From: Leifsonia aquatica
GTDB lineage: Bacteria > Actinomycetota > Actinomycetes > Actinomycetales > Microbacteriaceae
Direction: 5' to 3'
Length of the DNA stretch: 64,000 nt
Assembly (NCBI RefSeq): GCF_014190775.1
Contig: NZ_JACHVP010000002.1
Coordinates: 372,001-436,000, forward strand
Below, piece by piece: positions 24,064-32,626 of this stretch. A program made the translations under genes and the position numbers. The notes beneath the pieces were generated by a model. That model searched no databases and was not told where the DNA came from. It worked only from the letters and a program-made list of their open reading frames with translations. Each line of letters starts with the position of its first letter. Positions within the stretch are counted from its first letter, which is position 1.

Positions 24064-25373
24064 CCGCGACGCTGCCCCGCTGGGATGTCGCCGTGCGCGA
24101 GGCCGCGGCCGAACGCGTCGGCCGCGTCAAGGCCGTCGTCGGGCTCGGCGCCGAGGTCGAAGGGGTCCCCGCGGCCATCGGCGACCTGGTGACGATCGGC
24201 GAGGCGCCGGGGGTGCACGCCGAAGTGGTCGCGACGACCGCCGACTCCGCGCGGGTGATGCCGTACGGACGACTCACCGGCATCGCGGCCGGTGCGCCCG
24301 TCCGCGCCGTGCGCACGCCGCTGCTCGTCCCGACCGGGCGCGGGATGCTCGGCCGCGTGATCGACGCGCTCGGCCGTCCCGTCGACGGCAAGGGCCCGAT
24401 CGAGCCGGACGGCTTCGTGCCCCTCGACAACCGCGCCCCGGATGCCATGCGCCGGGCGCGCATCCTGACCCCGCTCGGCCTCGGTGTGCGCGTGCTCGAC
24501 ACGATGGTCAGCGTCGGCCGCGGCCAGCGCCTCGGCCTCTTCGCCGGCTCGGGCGTCGGCAAGTCTTCGCTGCTCTCGATGATCGCGCGCGGCACCGAGG
24601 CCGACATCTCCGTCATCGCGCTGGTGGGGGAGCGCGGCCGCGAGGTGCGCGAGTTCCTCGAGGACGACCTGGGGTCCGAGGGCCTCGCCCGCTCGATCGT
24701 CGTGGTCGCGACCTCCGACGAGCCGGCGGTCATGCGCCTGCGTGCCGCGTTCGCGGCGACGCGCATCGCCGAGTCGTTCCGCGACCAGGGCGCGGACGTG
24801 GTGCTCATGATGGACTCCCTGACCCGTGTCGCGATGGCGCAGCGCGAGATCGGCCTTTCAGCGGGCGAGCCTCCCGCCACCCGGGGCTACCCGCCGTCGA
24901 CGTTCTCCCTGCTGGCCCAGCTGCTCGAGCGCGCCGGCACCGGCGAGCGTGGCTCGATCACCGGCCTCTACACGGTGCTCGTCGACGGCGACGACCACAA
25001 CGAGCCGATCGCCGACGCGGCCCGCAGCATCCTCGACGGCCACGTCGTGCTCGACCGGCGGCTCTCGGTCGTCGGGCACTTCCCGTCGGTCGACGTGCTC
25101 GGCTCCGTCTCCCGGCTCGCGACGCGCGTGACCTCGTCGGAGCAGCGGCAGGCGGCCACGGCGCTGCGCGCCACGCTCGCGGCCAAGGTCGCCGCACAGG
25201 ACCTGCTCGACGTCGGCGCCTACAAGCCGGGCACCAACCCGCGGGTGGACGCGGCCGTCGCGAACGAGGACGCGATCAACGCGTTCCTGCGGCAGAGCAT
25301 CGGCGAGCCCGCACCGGCGGGCGAATCGTGGGCGCGCCTCGGCGCGCTCGTCGCGAGGATGGGAGGGCTCTGA
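24060..25373 (+). CDS. fliI: Flagellar export ATPase FliI
   Basis: A 437-residue F1-beta-like ATPase that powers unloading of export substrates. Walker A is GSGVGKSS (K168); Walker B is DVVLMMDSLTR; the family motif GEPPATRGYPPSTFSLLAQLLERAG follows. FliI is distinguished from F1 ATPases by its neighbours and its DTMVSVGRGQRLGLFAGSG run. The N-terminal domain (residues 1-95) is shorter than in E. coli. ATG 24060 overlaps the fliH stop (ATGA). The fliJ start overlaps its stop. Confidence 0.97.
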   Translation: MTATLPRWDVAVREAAAERVGRVKAVVGLGAEVEGVPAAIGDLVTIGEAPGVHAEVVATTADSARVMPYGRLTGIAAGAPVRAVRTPLLVPTGRGMLGRVIDALGRPVDGKGPIEPDGFVPLDNRAPDAMRRARILTPLGLGVRVLDTMVSVGRGQRLGLFAGSGVGKSSLLSMIARGTEADISVIALVGERGREVREFLEDDLGSEGLARSIVVVATSDEPAVMRLRAAFAATRIAESFRDQGADVVLMMDSLTRVAMAQREIGLSAGEPPATRGYPPSTFSLLAQLLERAGTGERGSITGLYTVLVDGDDHNEPIADAARSILDGHVVLDRRLSVVGHFPSVDVLGSVSRLATRVTSSEQRQAATALRATLAAKVAAQDLLDVGAYKPGTNPRVDAAVANEDAINAFLRQSIGEPAPAGESWARLGALVARMGGL

Positions 25374-25819
25374 TGGCACGCACGTTCCCCCTGGCCGGCC
25401 TGCTGCGGCTGCGGCAGATCGAGAAGGACCACGCGGCGAGCGACCTCGCCGCCGCCAACGCGCTGCGCCGCGACGTCGGGGAGCGGCAGGTGCGCGCGAT
25501 CGCCGCGCTGCACGCCGTGCCCGTCGAGGCGATCGATGCGAGCACGCTGTTCGCGCTCGCCGCGGCCCGCGCCTCCAGCAGGAGCATGCTCGCCGACCTC
25601 GACGCCCTGGCGACGAAGGCCGAGGCCGAGGCCGCTGAGGCGCAGGAGGCGTTCACCGAGGCGAAGAAGCGCGCGGTCGGGCTGGAGAAGCTGGAGGCCC
25701 GGCACGCGTCCGAGCTCGCCGCGAGCGAGCTGGGCGCCGAGCAGGCGGCCATCGACGAGATCGCGACCGGCGCCTGGCAGCGCGACCGGTCGGCGGACGG
25801 ACGGAGGAGCGGCGCATGA
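25373..25819 (+). CDS. fliJ: Flagellar export protein FliJ
   Basis: A 148-residue coiled-coil protein that works as the gamma-like stalk of the FliI hexamer. The sequence is almost entirely Ala/Glu/Arg-rich helix, starting FPLAGLLRLRQIEKDHAASDLA, the typical FliJ N-terminus. It sits directly after fliI with a one-base stop/start overlap and before the NlpC/P60 gene (4-base overlap). Function and position agree with other flagellar clusters, although coil proteins align weakly. Confidence 0.9.
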   Translation: MARTFPLAGLLRLRQIEKDHAASDLAAANALRRDVGERQVRAIAALHAVPVEAIDASTLFALAAARASSRSMLADLDALATKAEAEAAEAQEAFTEAKKRAVGLEKLEARHASELAASELGAEQAAIDEIATGAWQRDRSADGRRSGA

Positions 25820-26478
25820 CCGTGACCGATGCGATCGGCCGGATCGCGCAGATCCAGGCCACCCTCGTGCAGCTCGACAGCGTGACGTCGGGGACGGCGA
25901 CCAGCGCCTCCACCTCGGCCTCGTCGTCGACCGGCGCGACCGACTTCGCCTCCGCCCTCACGCAAGCCCTCGGCGGCGCGAGCTCGGCGACCACGTCGAC
26001 CGGGGGAGTGACCGGCGCGGACGTCGTCGCCGACGCGAAGAAGTACCTCGGCGTGCCCTACGTCTTCGGCGGCACGAGCGCCTCCGGCCTCGACTGCTCC
26101 GGCCTCGTGCAGCGCGTCTTCAAGGACCTCGGCATCGACGTGCCGCGCCTCGTCTCGGGCCAGGGCACGGTCGGCACCGAGGTGCCGTCCCTCGCGCAGG
26201 CCCAGCCCGGCGACATCATCGTCTGCAACGGCGGCGAGCACATCGTGATCTACGCGGGCGACGGCAAGGTCATCCACGCTCCCAGCGAGGGCCGCAATGT
26301 GAGCCTCGTGGACAACTGGCTCACCGACTCCGACATCGTGACCATCCGGCGTGTGGTGCCGCAAGCGAGCACCGCGGCCACGGCCTCCTCCGCTGCGTCG
26401 GCCTCCTCGCTCTCATCGGCGCAGTCGGACGCCCTGCGCTCGCTGTTCACCTCCATGCTGCAGGGGAGCTCGCTGTGA
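25816..26478 (+). CDS. NlpC/P60 peptidoglycan hydrolase of the flagellar operon (FlgJ-like role)
   Basis: A 220-residue C40-family cysteine peptidase. The catalytic domain covers about residues 67-185 with C94 in LDCSGLVQ, H142 in GEHIVIY and the third residue H154 in VIHAPSEG. It cuts D-gamma-glutamyl-meso-DAP type bonds in peptidoglycan. The N-terminal 65 residues are Ser/Thr/Ala-rich and carry no Sec or lipoprotein signal, so export through the flagellar apparatus is likely. It lies between fliJ and fliK with 4-base overlaps on both sides, which suggests it opens the cell wall for the rod, the job done by FlgJ elsewhere. Confidence 0.9.
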   Translation: MTVTDAIGRIAQIQATLVQLDSVTSGTATSASTSASSSTGATDFASALTQALGGASSATTSTGGVTGADVVADAKKYLGVPYVFGGTSASGLDCSGLVQRVFKDLGIDVPRLVSGQGTVGTEVPSLAQAQPGDIIVCNGGEHIVIYAGDGKVIHAPSEGRNVSLVDNWLTDSDIVTIRRVVPQASTAATASSAASASSLSSAQSDALRSLFTSMLQGSSL

Positions 26479-28058
26479 ACCCCGCGGCCGTGGGCAGCGC
26501 GCCGGCGGCGCCGGCGTCGAGCGCGGCGCCCGCGAAGGGGGCCGGCGCGGGCAAGGCCGGCGGGGACGCTTTCGCAGCGCTCCTCAGCGGAGCGTCGGCC
26601 GACCGGGCCGACCGGGCAGATCGCCCGGACCGCGCGGGTTCGGCGCAGCACGCTCGCCCGGCGCGGGATGCGCACGGCGCCCGCGAAGCCCACGCGACTC
26701 GGCGCGGCGGGGACGCCCGGGATGCCGCACGCGACCGCGCCGCGGACGACGCGAACGCGGCCACCGACCAGGCCACGGATCCGACAGCGGCCGACGCGGC
26801 CGACGCAGCCGACGCGAGCGGTGCGAGTGGTGCGGAGACGGGCGCGGCGACGGCGGCGACTGCGTCGTCTGCGGCGGCGTCCGTGACGCTGCCGGTGCTC
26901 CCGGCCGTCGTGCCGGCTCCTTCGATCGTTCCCGCGGCCACGACGCCCGCTGCCTCCGCGGCCGGCGAGCCCGGCACCGGGGACGCGAGCGACGGACTCG
27001 TCGCGACGACCACCGTGACCGGTACGGACGCAGCGGCGGGGGCGCCTGCGGCTGCGCAGACGCTGGCCGCTGCGGGCGCCGGGCCGGCCGACCGGTCGGC
27101 GCGGCCCGCGCAGAGCGGGGGAGCGGCGGAGCGGTTCGGGACGACCGAAACGCCTGCCGACAGCTCGCCGACGGCGGGCGGGACTACGAGCGCGAACACT
27201 GGCGCGTCGCAGGGGCGTGCGACCGAAGCCACCCTGGCCCGTCCGACGGTCACGCCCTCGACCACGATGGATGCCGCCGGTGCCGCTCGGAGCGGCGCGA
27301 CGGCCGCCCCCGCCACTCCCACGGGCGACGCAGTGGCGACGGCTGCGAGCGGCTCCGGGCGCCCCGACGCGGGTGCGGCCGCCGTCGATCGGGCTGTCGC
27401 CGAGACTCCAGCCGTGCGAGTCGAGTCGGCCGCGCACCCGGGGGCGGACGCCGCGCGCGGAGCCGAGCCGCAACCCGCACCGGCCGCCCCGCAACCCGCC
27501 CCCGCCGCGTCGTCGCCGACGCTGGCTGCTCCGGTGGCCGCACCACAGCCTCCCGTAGCCGCCGCACCTGCAGCGCCCACCGCCGCACCGGCCCCTGCCG
27601 CTCCGCACGCGCAGACGCTCGACGCGCAGCTTGCCCGGCCGGTGTTCACGCTCGCCGCCGCCGGCAAGGGGGAGCACGTCATGACCGTGCACGTGACGCC
27701 CGACACGCTCGGCCCTGTCACCGTGCGCGCACACGTCGGCGGCGACGGGGTGCGGGTCGAGCTGTTCGCCCCGACCGACGCCGGGCGCGACGCACTCCGC
27801 GCGATCCTGCCCGACCTGCGCCGCGACCTCAACGGTGCCGGGCTGAGCGGGACGCTCGACCTCTCGTCGCAGAACCAGCCGTCGGCGCAGCAGAACGCGT
27901 CGCAGCAGGACGGTCGCGACGGCCGCCTGCCCACGCCCCCCGAGACGCCGGGAGGCCGGCCGCGCGCCGGATCCGCGCTCGGCGAGCACCTGTCCGCCTC
28001 GCCGGGGCACGCCGCACCCGCGGACGGCCTCGCCCACTCCATCGACCTGATCGTCTGA
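26475..28058 (+). CDS. fliK: Flagellar hook-length control protein FliK
   Basis: A 527-residue hook ruler. Residues 1-380 are low-complexity Ala/Pro/Thr/Gly with a short Asp-Arg-Ala repeat (about 36-60), as expected for an extended molecular ruler. The C-terminal Flg_hook domain (about 385-465) has HVMTVHVTPDTLGPVTVRAH and the following VELFAPTDAGRDALRAILPD, which switches export specificity. GTG 26475 overlaps the NlpC gene stop (GTGA). GC is extreme here because of the Ala/Pro/Arg codons, and long antisense frames are artefacts. Confidence 0.93.
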   Translation: MNPAAVGSAPAAPASSAAPAKGAGAGKAGGDAFAALLSGASADRADRADRPDRAGSAQHARPARDAHGAREAHATRRGGDARDAARDRAADDANAATDQATDPTAADAADAADASGASGAETGAATAATASSAAASVTLPVLPAVVPAPSIVPAATTPAASAAGEPGTGDASDGLVATTTVTGTDAAAGAPAAAQTLAAAGAGPADRSARPAQSGGAAERFGTTETPADSSPTAGGTTSANTGASQGRATEATLARPTVTPSTTMDAAGAARSGATAAPATPTGDAVATAASGSGRPDAGAAAVDRAVAETPAVRVESAAHPGADAARGAEPQPAPAAPQPAPAASSPTLAAPVAAPQPPVAAAPAAPTAAPAPAAPHAQTLDAQLARPVFTLAAAGKGEHVMTVHVTPDTLGPVTVRAHVGGDGVRVELFAPTDAGRDALRAILPDLRRDLNGAGLSGTLDLSSQNQPSAQQNASQQDGRDGRLPTPPETPGGRPRAGSALGEHLSASPGHAAPADGLAHSIDLIV

Positions 28059-28107
28059 TCGCCCGATCGACGAACACCCAGCCAGAAGCCAGTAGAAGGG
28101 AGCCACC

Positions 28108-28569
28108 GTGGTCGACGCCGTCACCGGAACCGACACCGCCACCACGAGCGGGATCTACACCACCCAGCCCACGCGCACGCCGAAGCAGTCCCTCGACAGC
28201 GAGGCCTTCATGCAGCTGCTGGTCACCCAGCTGCGCAACCAGGACCCGAGCTCGCCGATGGACACCAACCAGATGATCTCGCAGACGACCAACCTGGCCA
28301 TGATGGAGAAGCTCACCAACATGGACACGACGAGCCAGGAGGGCTTCGCCCTGCAGATGCGCACGGCAGCGGCCGCGCTCATCGGTCACACGGTCAGCTA
28401 CCTCGACAAGAACGGCGACACCCAGACCGGGCTCGCCAGTTCGGTCTCGTACGCCGGATCGGTCCCCGTCGTCACCGTCGGTGACGCCAAGATCAACCTC
28501 GACGCCATCTTGGGCGTGGTCACCCCGACAGCCGAGCCCTCCGGGTCCGGCCCGACCACCGCCTCCTGA
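28108..28569 (+). CDS. flgD: Flagellar hook scaffolding protein FlgD
   Basis: A 153-residue hook cap that guides FlgE assembly. The N-terminal signature is SEAFMQLLVTQLRNQDPSSP (about 31-50) followed by the helix TTNLAMMEKLTNMD. The C-terminal beta domain of longer FlgD proteins is cut to about 60 residues (GHTVSYLDKNGDTQTGLASS onward), so it is a short form, as in Bacillus. GTG 28108 has AGAAGGGAG upstream. flgE follows after 37 bp. Confidence 0.95.
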   Translation: MVDAVTGTDTATTSGIYTTQPTRTPKQSLDSEAFMQLLVTQLRNQDPSSPMDTNQMISQTTNLAMMEKLTNMDTTSQEGFALQMRTAAAALIGHTVSYLDKNGDTQTGLASSVSYAGSVPVVTVGDAKINLDAILGVVTPTAEPSGSGPTTAS

Positions 28570-28606
28570 ATCCTCCGCCCCGCAGCATCCACAGAAAGGC
28601 AGCGTC

Positions 28607-29776
28607 ATGCTCCGCTCTCTCTACTCCGGAATCTCCGGCCTCCGGTCGCACCAGACCATGCTCGACGTCACGGGCAACAACATCGCCAACGTCAACACGA
28701 CCGCGTTCAAGTCGTCGGCCGTGCAGTTCCAGGACACCCTCTCGCAGCTCGTGCAGGGCGCGGGCGGGCCGCAGGCTCAGACCGGTGGCACCAACCCGGC
28801 CCAGATCGGCCTCGGCGTGCTCGTCGCCGGCATCTCGACCAACTTCACCCAGGGCGCCGCGCAGGCGACCGGCCGGTCGACCGACATGATGATCAACGGC
28901 GACGGCTTCTTCGTCACCAACGTCGGCGGCGAGACCGTCTACACCCGCGCCGGCTCGTTCGACCCCGACGCCCTCGGCCGCCTCGTCGGCCCCGGCGGCG
29001 CCATCCTGCAGGGCTACAACGCCGTGAACGGCGTCATCCAGCAGGGCGGCGCACTCAGCGACATCACCATCCCGCTCAAGGCGGTCACCCCCGCAGCGGC
29101 GAGCACCTCGGCGAACGTCAACGGCAACCTCCCCTCGGACGCTGCCGTCGGAGACCAGCTCGTCCGCGACATCTCGGTCTACGACGCCAACGGCACCGAG
29201 CGGAAGCTCACCCTGACGTTCACCAAGTCGGCCACCGGCTGGGATGTCGCCGGCACCGACGGCACCGCGAACGCCACCGGCGCGCTCACCTTCACCAACG
29301 GCGTCCTGACCGCGGGCGGCGCCCTGACCGTCGGCGGCGTCAACGTGAACCTCAGCACGGTGACCGGCTACTCGGGCCTCTCCACGGTCGCCTTCAAGGA
29401 CCAGAACGGCCGTGCGGCCGGCACCCTCGAGTCCTTCACCCTGTCGAAGGACGGCACGATCATCGGCCTCTTCTCCAACGGCGACAAGCAGGCGGTCGCC
29501 CGCATCGCCCTGGCCACCTTCGTCAACCCGGGCGGGCTCGAGAAGGCCGGCGGCTCCACCTACCGCGCCACCGTCAACTCCGGCGCGGCGCAGGTCGGCG
29601 GCCCGGGCGAGGACGGCCTCGGCAACATCCAGGGCGGCTCCCTGGAGATGTCGAACGTCGACCTCTCGCAGGAGTTCACGAACCTGATCGTCGCCCAGCG
29701 CGGCTTCCAGGCGAACGCCCGCATCATCACCACCTCCGACGAGGTGCTGCAGGAGCTGACCAACCTCAAGCGCTAG
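28607..29776 (+). CDS. flgE: Flagellar hook protein FlgE
   Basis: A 389-residue hook subunit. It has the rod/hook N-terminus LRSLYSGISGLRSHQTMLDV and VTGNNIANVNTTAFKSSAVQF, the FlgE beta domain, and the C-terminal EFTNLIVAQRGFQANARIIT. The motif SLEMSNVDLSQEF precedes the end. It is the only member of the FlgE/F/G family in this window; no FlgF or FlgG gene is seen. ATG 28607 has AGAAAGG upstream. It is the last gene of the flgB operon, followed by a palindromic repeat. Confidence 0.95.
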   Translation: MLRSLYSGISGLRSHQTMLDVTGNNIANVNTTAFKSSAVQFQDTLSQLVQGAGGPQAQTGGTNPAQIGLGVLVAGISTNFTQGAAQATGRSTDMMINGDGFFVTNVGGETVYTRAGSFDPDALGRLVGPGGAILQGYNAVNGVIQQGGALSDITIPLKAVTPAAASTSANVNGNLPSDAAVGDQLVRDISVYDANGTERKLTLTFTKSATGWDVAGTDGTANATGALTFTNGVLTAGGALTVGGVNVNLSTVTGYSGLSTVAFKDQNGRAAGTLESFTLSKDGTIIGLFSNGDKQAVARIALATFVNPGGLEKAGGSTYRATVNSGAAQVGGPGEDGLGNIQGGSLEMSNVDLSQEFTNLIVAQRGFQANARIITTSDEVLQELTNLKR

Positions 29777-29814
29777 CGCCCGCCTCCGCCTGTCGCCCGC
29801 CTCCCGCCTCCGCC

Positions 29815-29870
29815 GAGGTTCACGACGTTGCGCTCATTCCACCCGGGATGGCCGCAACGACGTGAACCTC
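29815..29870. repeat. 56-bp palindromic repeat, copy 1 (after flgE)
   Basis: It begins GAGGTTCACGACGTTGCG and ends CGCAACGACGTGAACCTC, which pair as an 18-bp stem with one mismatch. Read on the minus strand, it aligns without gaps to copy 2 at 32627-32682, including GGAATGA in the loop half. It sits between the convergent flgE and kinase genes and may also end transcription. Confidence 0.8.
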
Positions 29871-29888
29871 GGCGTGCGGTTCAGGGGG

Positions 29889-30410
29889 TCAGGGGTTCAG
29901 GAGGGCACGGACGCGGAGGGCGACGCTTTCGACGTCGACCGGGTGCTCGGTATCCACCCTGAGCACCGGGAAGCCCGAGACGGGCTGCGCGTCGCGGTGG
30001 AACAGCTCCCACTCGTCCAGGCGCTGCGCGTCGTCGTGCGCAGGATGACGCGGCCGCGTGAGATATCTCTCGCGGGCGATCTCCGCTGAAGCCTCGCACC
30101 AGAGTTCGACGCCGCTGCCGATTCCGGCCGCGTCGAGACCGCGCCGGAGGTATTCGCCATCGCGACCGGAGAACCAGAACGACTCGACGATGACCGTCCC
30201 GTCGATCAGACCCACCAGTTGCCACATCGCGTCGGATGCGATCGCACCGACCCGGCTGGTGGGCAGCGGGACGGGGACGGCGTCGGCCAGAGCCTCCTTG
30301 ATGTCGTCCTTCGTGACGAGGGGAAGCCCCAGCTCATCGCAGAGGCGACGAGCGAGCGTGGTCTTGCCGGACGCGGGGGCGCCGTTGATGAGCAGAGCGC
30401 GGTCGGCCAT
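29889..30410 (-). CDS. P-loop AAA_33-type kinase-like ATPase
   Basis: A 173-residue nucleotide-binding protein with Walker A GAPASGKTT (residues 10-18; K16). The body has DDIKEAL, VIVESFW and a lid-like RERYLTRPRHP segment, the pattern of small phosphotransferases such as chloramphenicol phosphotransferase- or zeta-toxin-like kinases. The substrate is unknown. No antitoxin gene is adjacent, so a toxin role is not supported. The ATG lies six bases after a TAGCGT -10 hexamer, so it is probably leaderless. It converges with flgE. Confidence 0.8.
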   Translation of the reverse strand: MADRALLINGAPASGKTTLARRLCDELGLPLVTKDDIKEALADAVPVPLPTSRVGAIASDAMWQLVGLIDGTVIVESFWFSGRDGEYLRRGLDAAGIGSGVELWCEASAEIARERYLTRPRHPAHDDAQRLDEWELFHRDAQPVSGFPVLRVDTEHPVDVESVALRVRALLNP

Positions 30411-30422
30411 GTCGCGACGCTA
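30408..30422 (-). promoter_or_regulatory. Leaderless promoter of the kinase-like gene
   Basis: On the minus strand TAGCGT (30422-30417), six bases, then ATG (30410). It matches the TANNNT-N6-start pattern found at other genes in this window. Confidence 0.55.
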
Positions 30423-30442
30423 CCGGAACCCGGCGTCGGCCG

Positions 30443-30853
30443 TCAGCGGGGGAGGAGCTCGCCCAGCAGCGCTTCGACGCGCTTCTTGATCTCGTCGCGG
30501 ATCGGGCGGACCTCCTCGATCGGGCGCCCCGCGGGATCGGTGAGGTCCCAGTCCTCGTAGCGCTTGCCGGGGAAGATCGGGCAGGTGTCGCCGCAGCCCA
30601 TCGTGATGACGACGTCGGAATCCTGCACGGCCTCGGTGGTGAGGATCTTCGGCGCGGCTCCCGCGATGTCGATGCCCACTTCGGACATGGCCTGGACGGC
30701 GATCGGGTTGAGCTGGTCCTTCGGCTCGGAGCCGGCGGAGAGCACCTCGACGCGGCCCGCTGCCAATTCGCGCAGGAACCCGGCAGCCATCTGCGAGCGC
30801 CCCGCGTTGTGCACGCAGACGAACAGGACGGTCGGAGTGGCGGTGTCGGTCAT
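30443..30853 (-). CDS. arsC: Arsenate reductase (thioredoxin-linked, LMW-PTP fold)
   Basis: A 136-residue arsenate reductase that converts As(V) to As(III). The phosphatase-type loop is C13-V-H-N-A-G-R19-S, and two more redox Cys are at C87 and C91 (GCGDTCPIFPGKRYEDW), giving the three-cysteine relay of the pI258/B. subtilis type that is recharged by thioredoxin. ATG 30853 is chosen because the protein would otherwise gain a non-family extension. No ars efflux gene is next to it; an ArsR-family gene lies 640 bp away on the other strand. Confidence 0.93.
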   Translation of the reverse strand: MTDTATPTVLFVCVHNAGRSQMAAGFLRELAAGRVEVLSAGSEPKDQLNPIAVQAMSEVGIDIAGAAPKILTTEAVQDSDVVITMGCGDTCPIFPGKRYEDWDLTDPAGRPIEEVRPIRDEIKKRVEALLGELLPR

Positions 30854-30900
30854 GGTGTGACCATTCTCCCGTCTTCCTCGACGCCGCGCGCCTCCACTGC

Positions 30901-31374
30901 TCACATGCAGAGCGCCGTGGCCTGATCGACGTACGCCGTCACGGTGGGTGTGAGGTCGGTGCCGGCGCTCGCCGCGGCGGCGGTCACGTCGTCCCAGAGC
31001 GCGTCGAGGTGCGCCGACTGCTCGGCGGTCAGCTGGGGTGTGCACCGGGCCGCGATCGCGGAGGCGAAGTCGGCGACATCCTGAGGCGTCGTTCCCGCCG
31101 GTCGCGATGCGTCCGCGTACCCGCCGTTGCTGCGTAGCCCGGAGTCGACGAGCGCCCAGAGCTGCGAGAGCGGTGCGTCCTGAGCGGAGACCGCCGAGTC
31201 GTTCGGCTGCGGCGACAGCGACGGATCCGGTGCGCGATTCGACGTCGTCGGGATCGAGTGGTACTCGGGAGTCTGCGACGCGCCGTCCGCCGCCGGTTGC
31301 GACGACGCCGAGCAGCCGGCCAGAGCGGCCGCGCTCAGCACGACGGCGAGCACCCCTGCGAATCGCTTCATCAT
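30901..31374 (-). CDS. Small secreted lipoprotein
   Basis: A 157-residue lipoprotein of unknown function. The signal peptide MMKRFAGVLAVVLSAAALAGC carries a good lipobox (LAGC, Cys21). A Ser/Pro-rich linker (about 22-65) leads to a helical domain of about 85 residues with two Cys (in AARCTPQ and the C-terminal ALCM) that may form a disulfide. AAGGGGGA stands right before two ATG codons; 31374 is given and 31371 is equally good. It stands alone, 47 bp upstream of the arsC start on the same strand. Confidence 0.75.
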   Translation of the reverse strand: MMKRFAGVLAVVLSAAALAGCSASSQPAADGASQTPEYHSIPTTSNRAPDPSLSPQPNDSAVSAQDAPLSQLWALVDSGLRSNGGYADASRPAGTTPQDVADFASAIAARCTPQLTAEQSAHLDALWDDVTAAAASAGTDLTPTVTAYVDQATALCM

Positions 31375-31470
31375 TCCCCCTTCGCGTCGACGCGCTCCTG
31401 CGCCGACATCCCCGGGAGGATTCTCGCGGGACGAGCCCGCCGCCGCAAGGGTCCGGCTCTTCCGATGATT

Positions 31471-31497
31471 CAGCGTTCGCTGTACTGTCGAGCCATG
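31471..31497 (+). promoter_or_regulatory. Promoter and possible operator of the ArsR/CmtR-like gene
   Basis: TACTGT (31483-31488), six bases, then ATG (31495), a leaderless arrangement. CAGCGTTCGCTG (31471-31482) is a 5-2-5 inverted repeat that abuts the -10 box, the right place for an autoregulatory ArsR-family operator. Confidence 0.5.
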
Positions 31498-31839
31498 ACC
31501 CTCACGACTCCCGCGGCGACGGTCACGCACACCGCAGCCCTCGCCCGCTTCGGCCACGCGCTCTCCGATCCGACCCGTGTCGGCATCCTCCTGGCACTCC
31601 GCGAGGCCCCCGCCTTCCCCTCCGACCTCGCCGAAGCGCTCGGCGTCTCCCGCCAGGTGATGTCCAACCAGCTGGCGTGCCTGCGCGGCTGCGGCCTGGT
31701 CGAGGGGATGCCCGACGGCCGCCGCACCTGGTACCGCCTCGCCGACGGCCACCTCGCCCCCGCCCTCGACGAACTCCTGCGCGTCGTGCTCTACGTCGAG
31801 CCGGGATGCTGCGACGGCGACGAGTGCGGGTGCGCGTGA
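31495..31839 (+). CDS. ArsR-family metal sensor, CmtR-like
   Basis: A 114-residue winged-helix repressor (recognition helix around VSRQVMSNQLACLRGCGLV, residues 51-69). C62 and C66 lie in the recognition-helix region (ACLRGC), as in the Cd/Pb sensor CmtR of mycobacteria, and the C-terminus is rich in Cys (C105, C106, C111, C113), which would complete a metal site. Metal binding would release DNA. It overlaps the downstream cation efflux gene by 4 bases (GTGA), so it likely controls metal export. The exact metal (Cd, Pb, Zn) is inference. Confidence 0.87.
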   Translation: MTLTTPAATVTHTAALARFGHALSDPTRVGILLALREAPAFPSDLAEALGVSRQVMSNQLACLRGCGLVEGMPDGRRTWYRLADGHLAPALDELLRVVLYVEPGCCDGDECGCA

Positions 31840-32591
31840 ACACGTCCCTGGTCGCCTCCGAGCGGACGCTGGTGCTGCGGCGGCGGATCCGCTGGATCGT
31901 CTCCGCGACGATCGCCTACAACCTCGTCGAGGCCGTCGTCGCCCTGATCGCCGGAAGCGCGGCTTCCTCGGCCGCCCTGATCGGGTTCGGGCTCGACTCC
32001 ACCATCGAGGTGCTCTCCGCGGTGGCCGTCGCGTGGCAGTTCACACGACGCGATCCGGAGAGGTGGGAGAAGGGCACACTTCGCGTGATCGCCCTCGCGT
32101 TCTTCGCCCTCGCGGCATACGTCGTCGCGAGCGCCGCGCTCACCCTGATCGCACGGATCGAGGTGCAGCACTCGCCCGTCGGCATCGCCCTCACGGCGCT
32201 CAGCGTCGTCGTGATGCCGTTCCTCTCCGCGGCCGAACGCGCGGCGGGACGCGAACTCGGGTCGGCCACGGCGGTCGCCGACTCGAAACAGACCCTCATC
32301 TGTGCGTACCTCTCGGTGACAGTGCTCGGCGGCCTCGTGCTCAACTCGCTCTTCGGCTGGTGGTGGGCGGACGCGATCGCCGGCCTCGTGATCGCCGGCT
32401 TCGCCGTGCGCGAGGGAGTCGAGGCGTGGCGCGGTGACGCGTGCGCGACCGCGGTCGGCATGGTGCTCGAGGAGCAGGAGCTGCCGGTCACTCATCCACG
32501 GAACGCGTTCGATGGGACGCGGGACGCGACGTGGCTACCGGAGCTCGAGGCGCAGCGGGAGGAGCAGGATCTGCGAGACCCTTGGTCATGA
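31836..32591 (+). CDS. Cation diffusion facilitator-type transporter
   Basis: A 251-residue membrane protein with about six transmembrane helices. The motif GFGLDSTIEVLSA (D54 and the downstream Glu) and the second site VADSKQT (D149) are the metal-binding positions of a CDF subgroup that lacks the usual HxxxD. The C-terminal domain is short and soluble (about 205-251), rich in Glu/Arg. It probably exports a divalent metal under control of the overlapping CmtR-like repressor. GTG 31836 gives the 4-base overlap; GTG 31830 or 31824 are in-frame alternatives. Confidence 0.83.
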   Translation: MNTSLVASERTLVLRRRIRWIVSATIAYNLVEAVVALIAGSAASSAALIGFGLDSTIEVLSAVAVAWQFTRRDPERWEKGTLRVIALAFFALAAYVVASAALTLIARIEVQHSPVGIALTALSVVVMPFLSAAERAAGRELGSATAVADSKQTLICAYLSVTVLGGLVLNSLFGWWWADAIAGLVIAGFAVREGVEAWRGDACATAVGMVLEEQELPVTHPRNAFDGTRDATWLPELEAQREEQDLRDPWS

Positions 32592-32626
32592 ACGCTCCGT
32601 CGGCAACGTTCGAGCGAGGTCCCGTC

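Noticed and set aside
26250-28145. Minus-strand and other plus-strand long frames across fliK
   Set aside because: They are Arg/Gly/Ala-rich artefacts of the extreme GC content; only the fliK frame ends in a recognisable Flg_hook domain.
29889-30410. The P-loop kinase as a zeta-type toxin
   Set aside because: No antitoxin gene is adjacent and the substrate residues cannot be matched with confidence.
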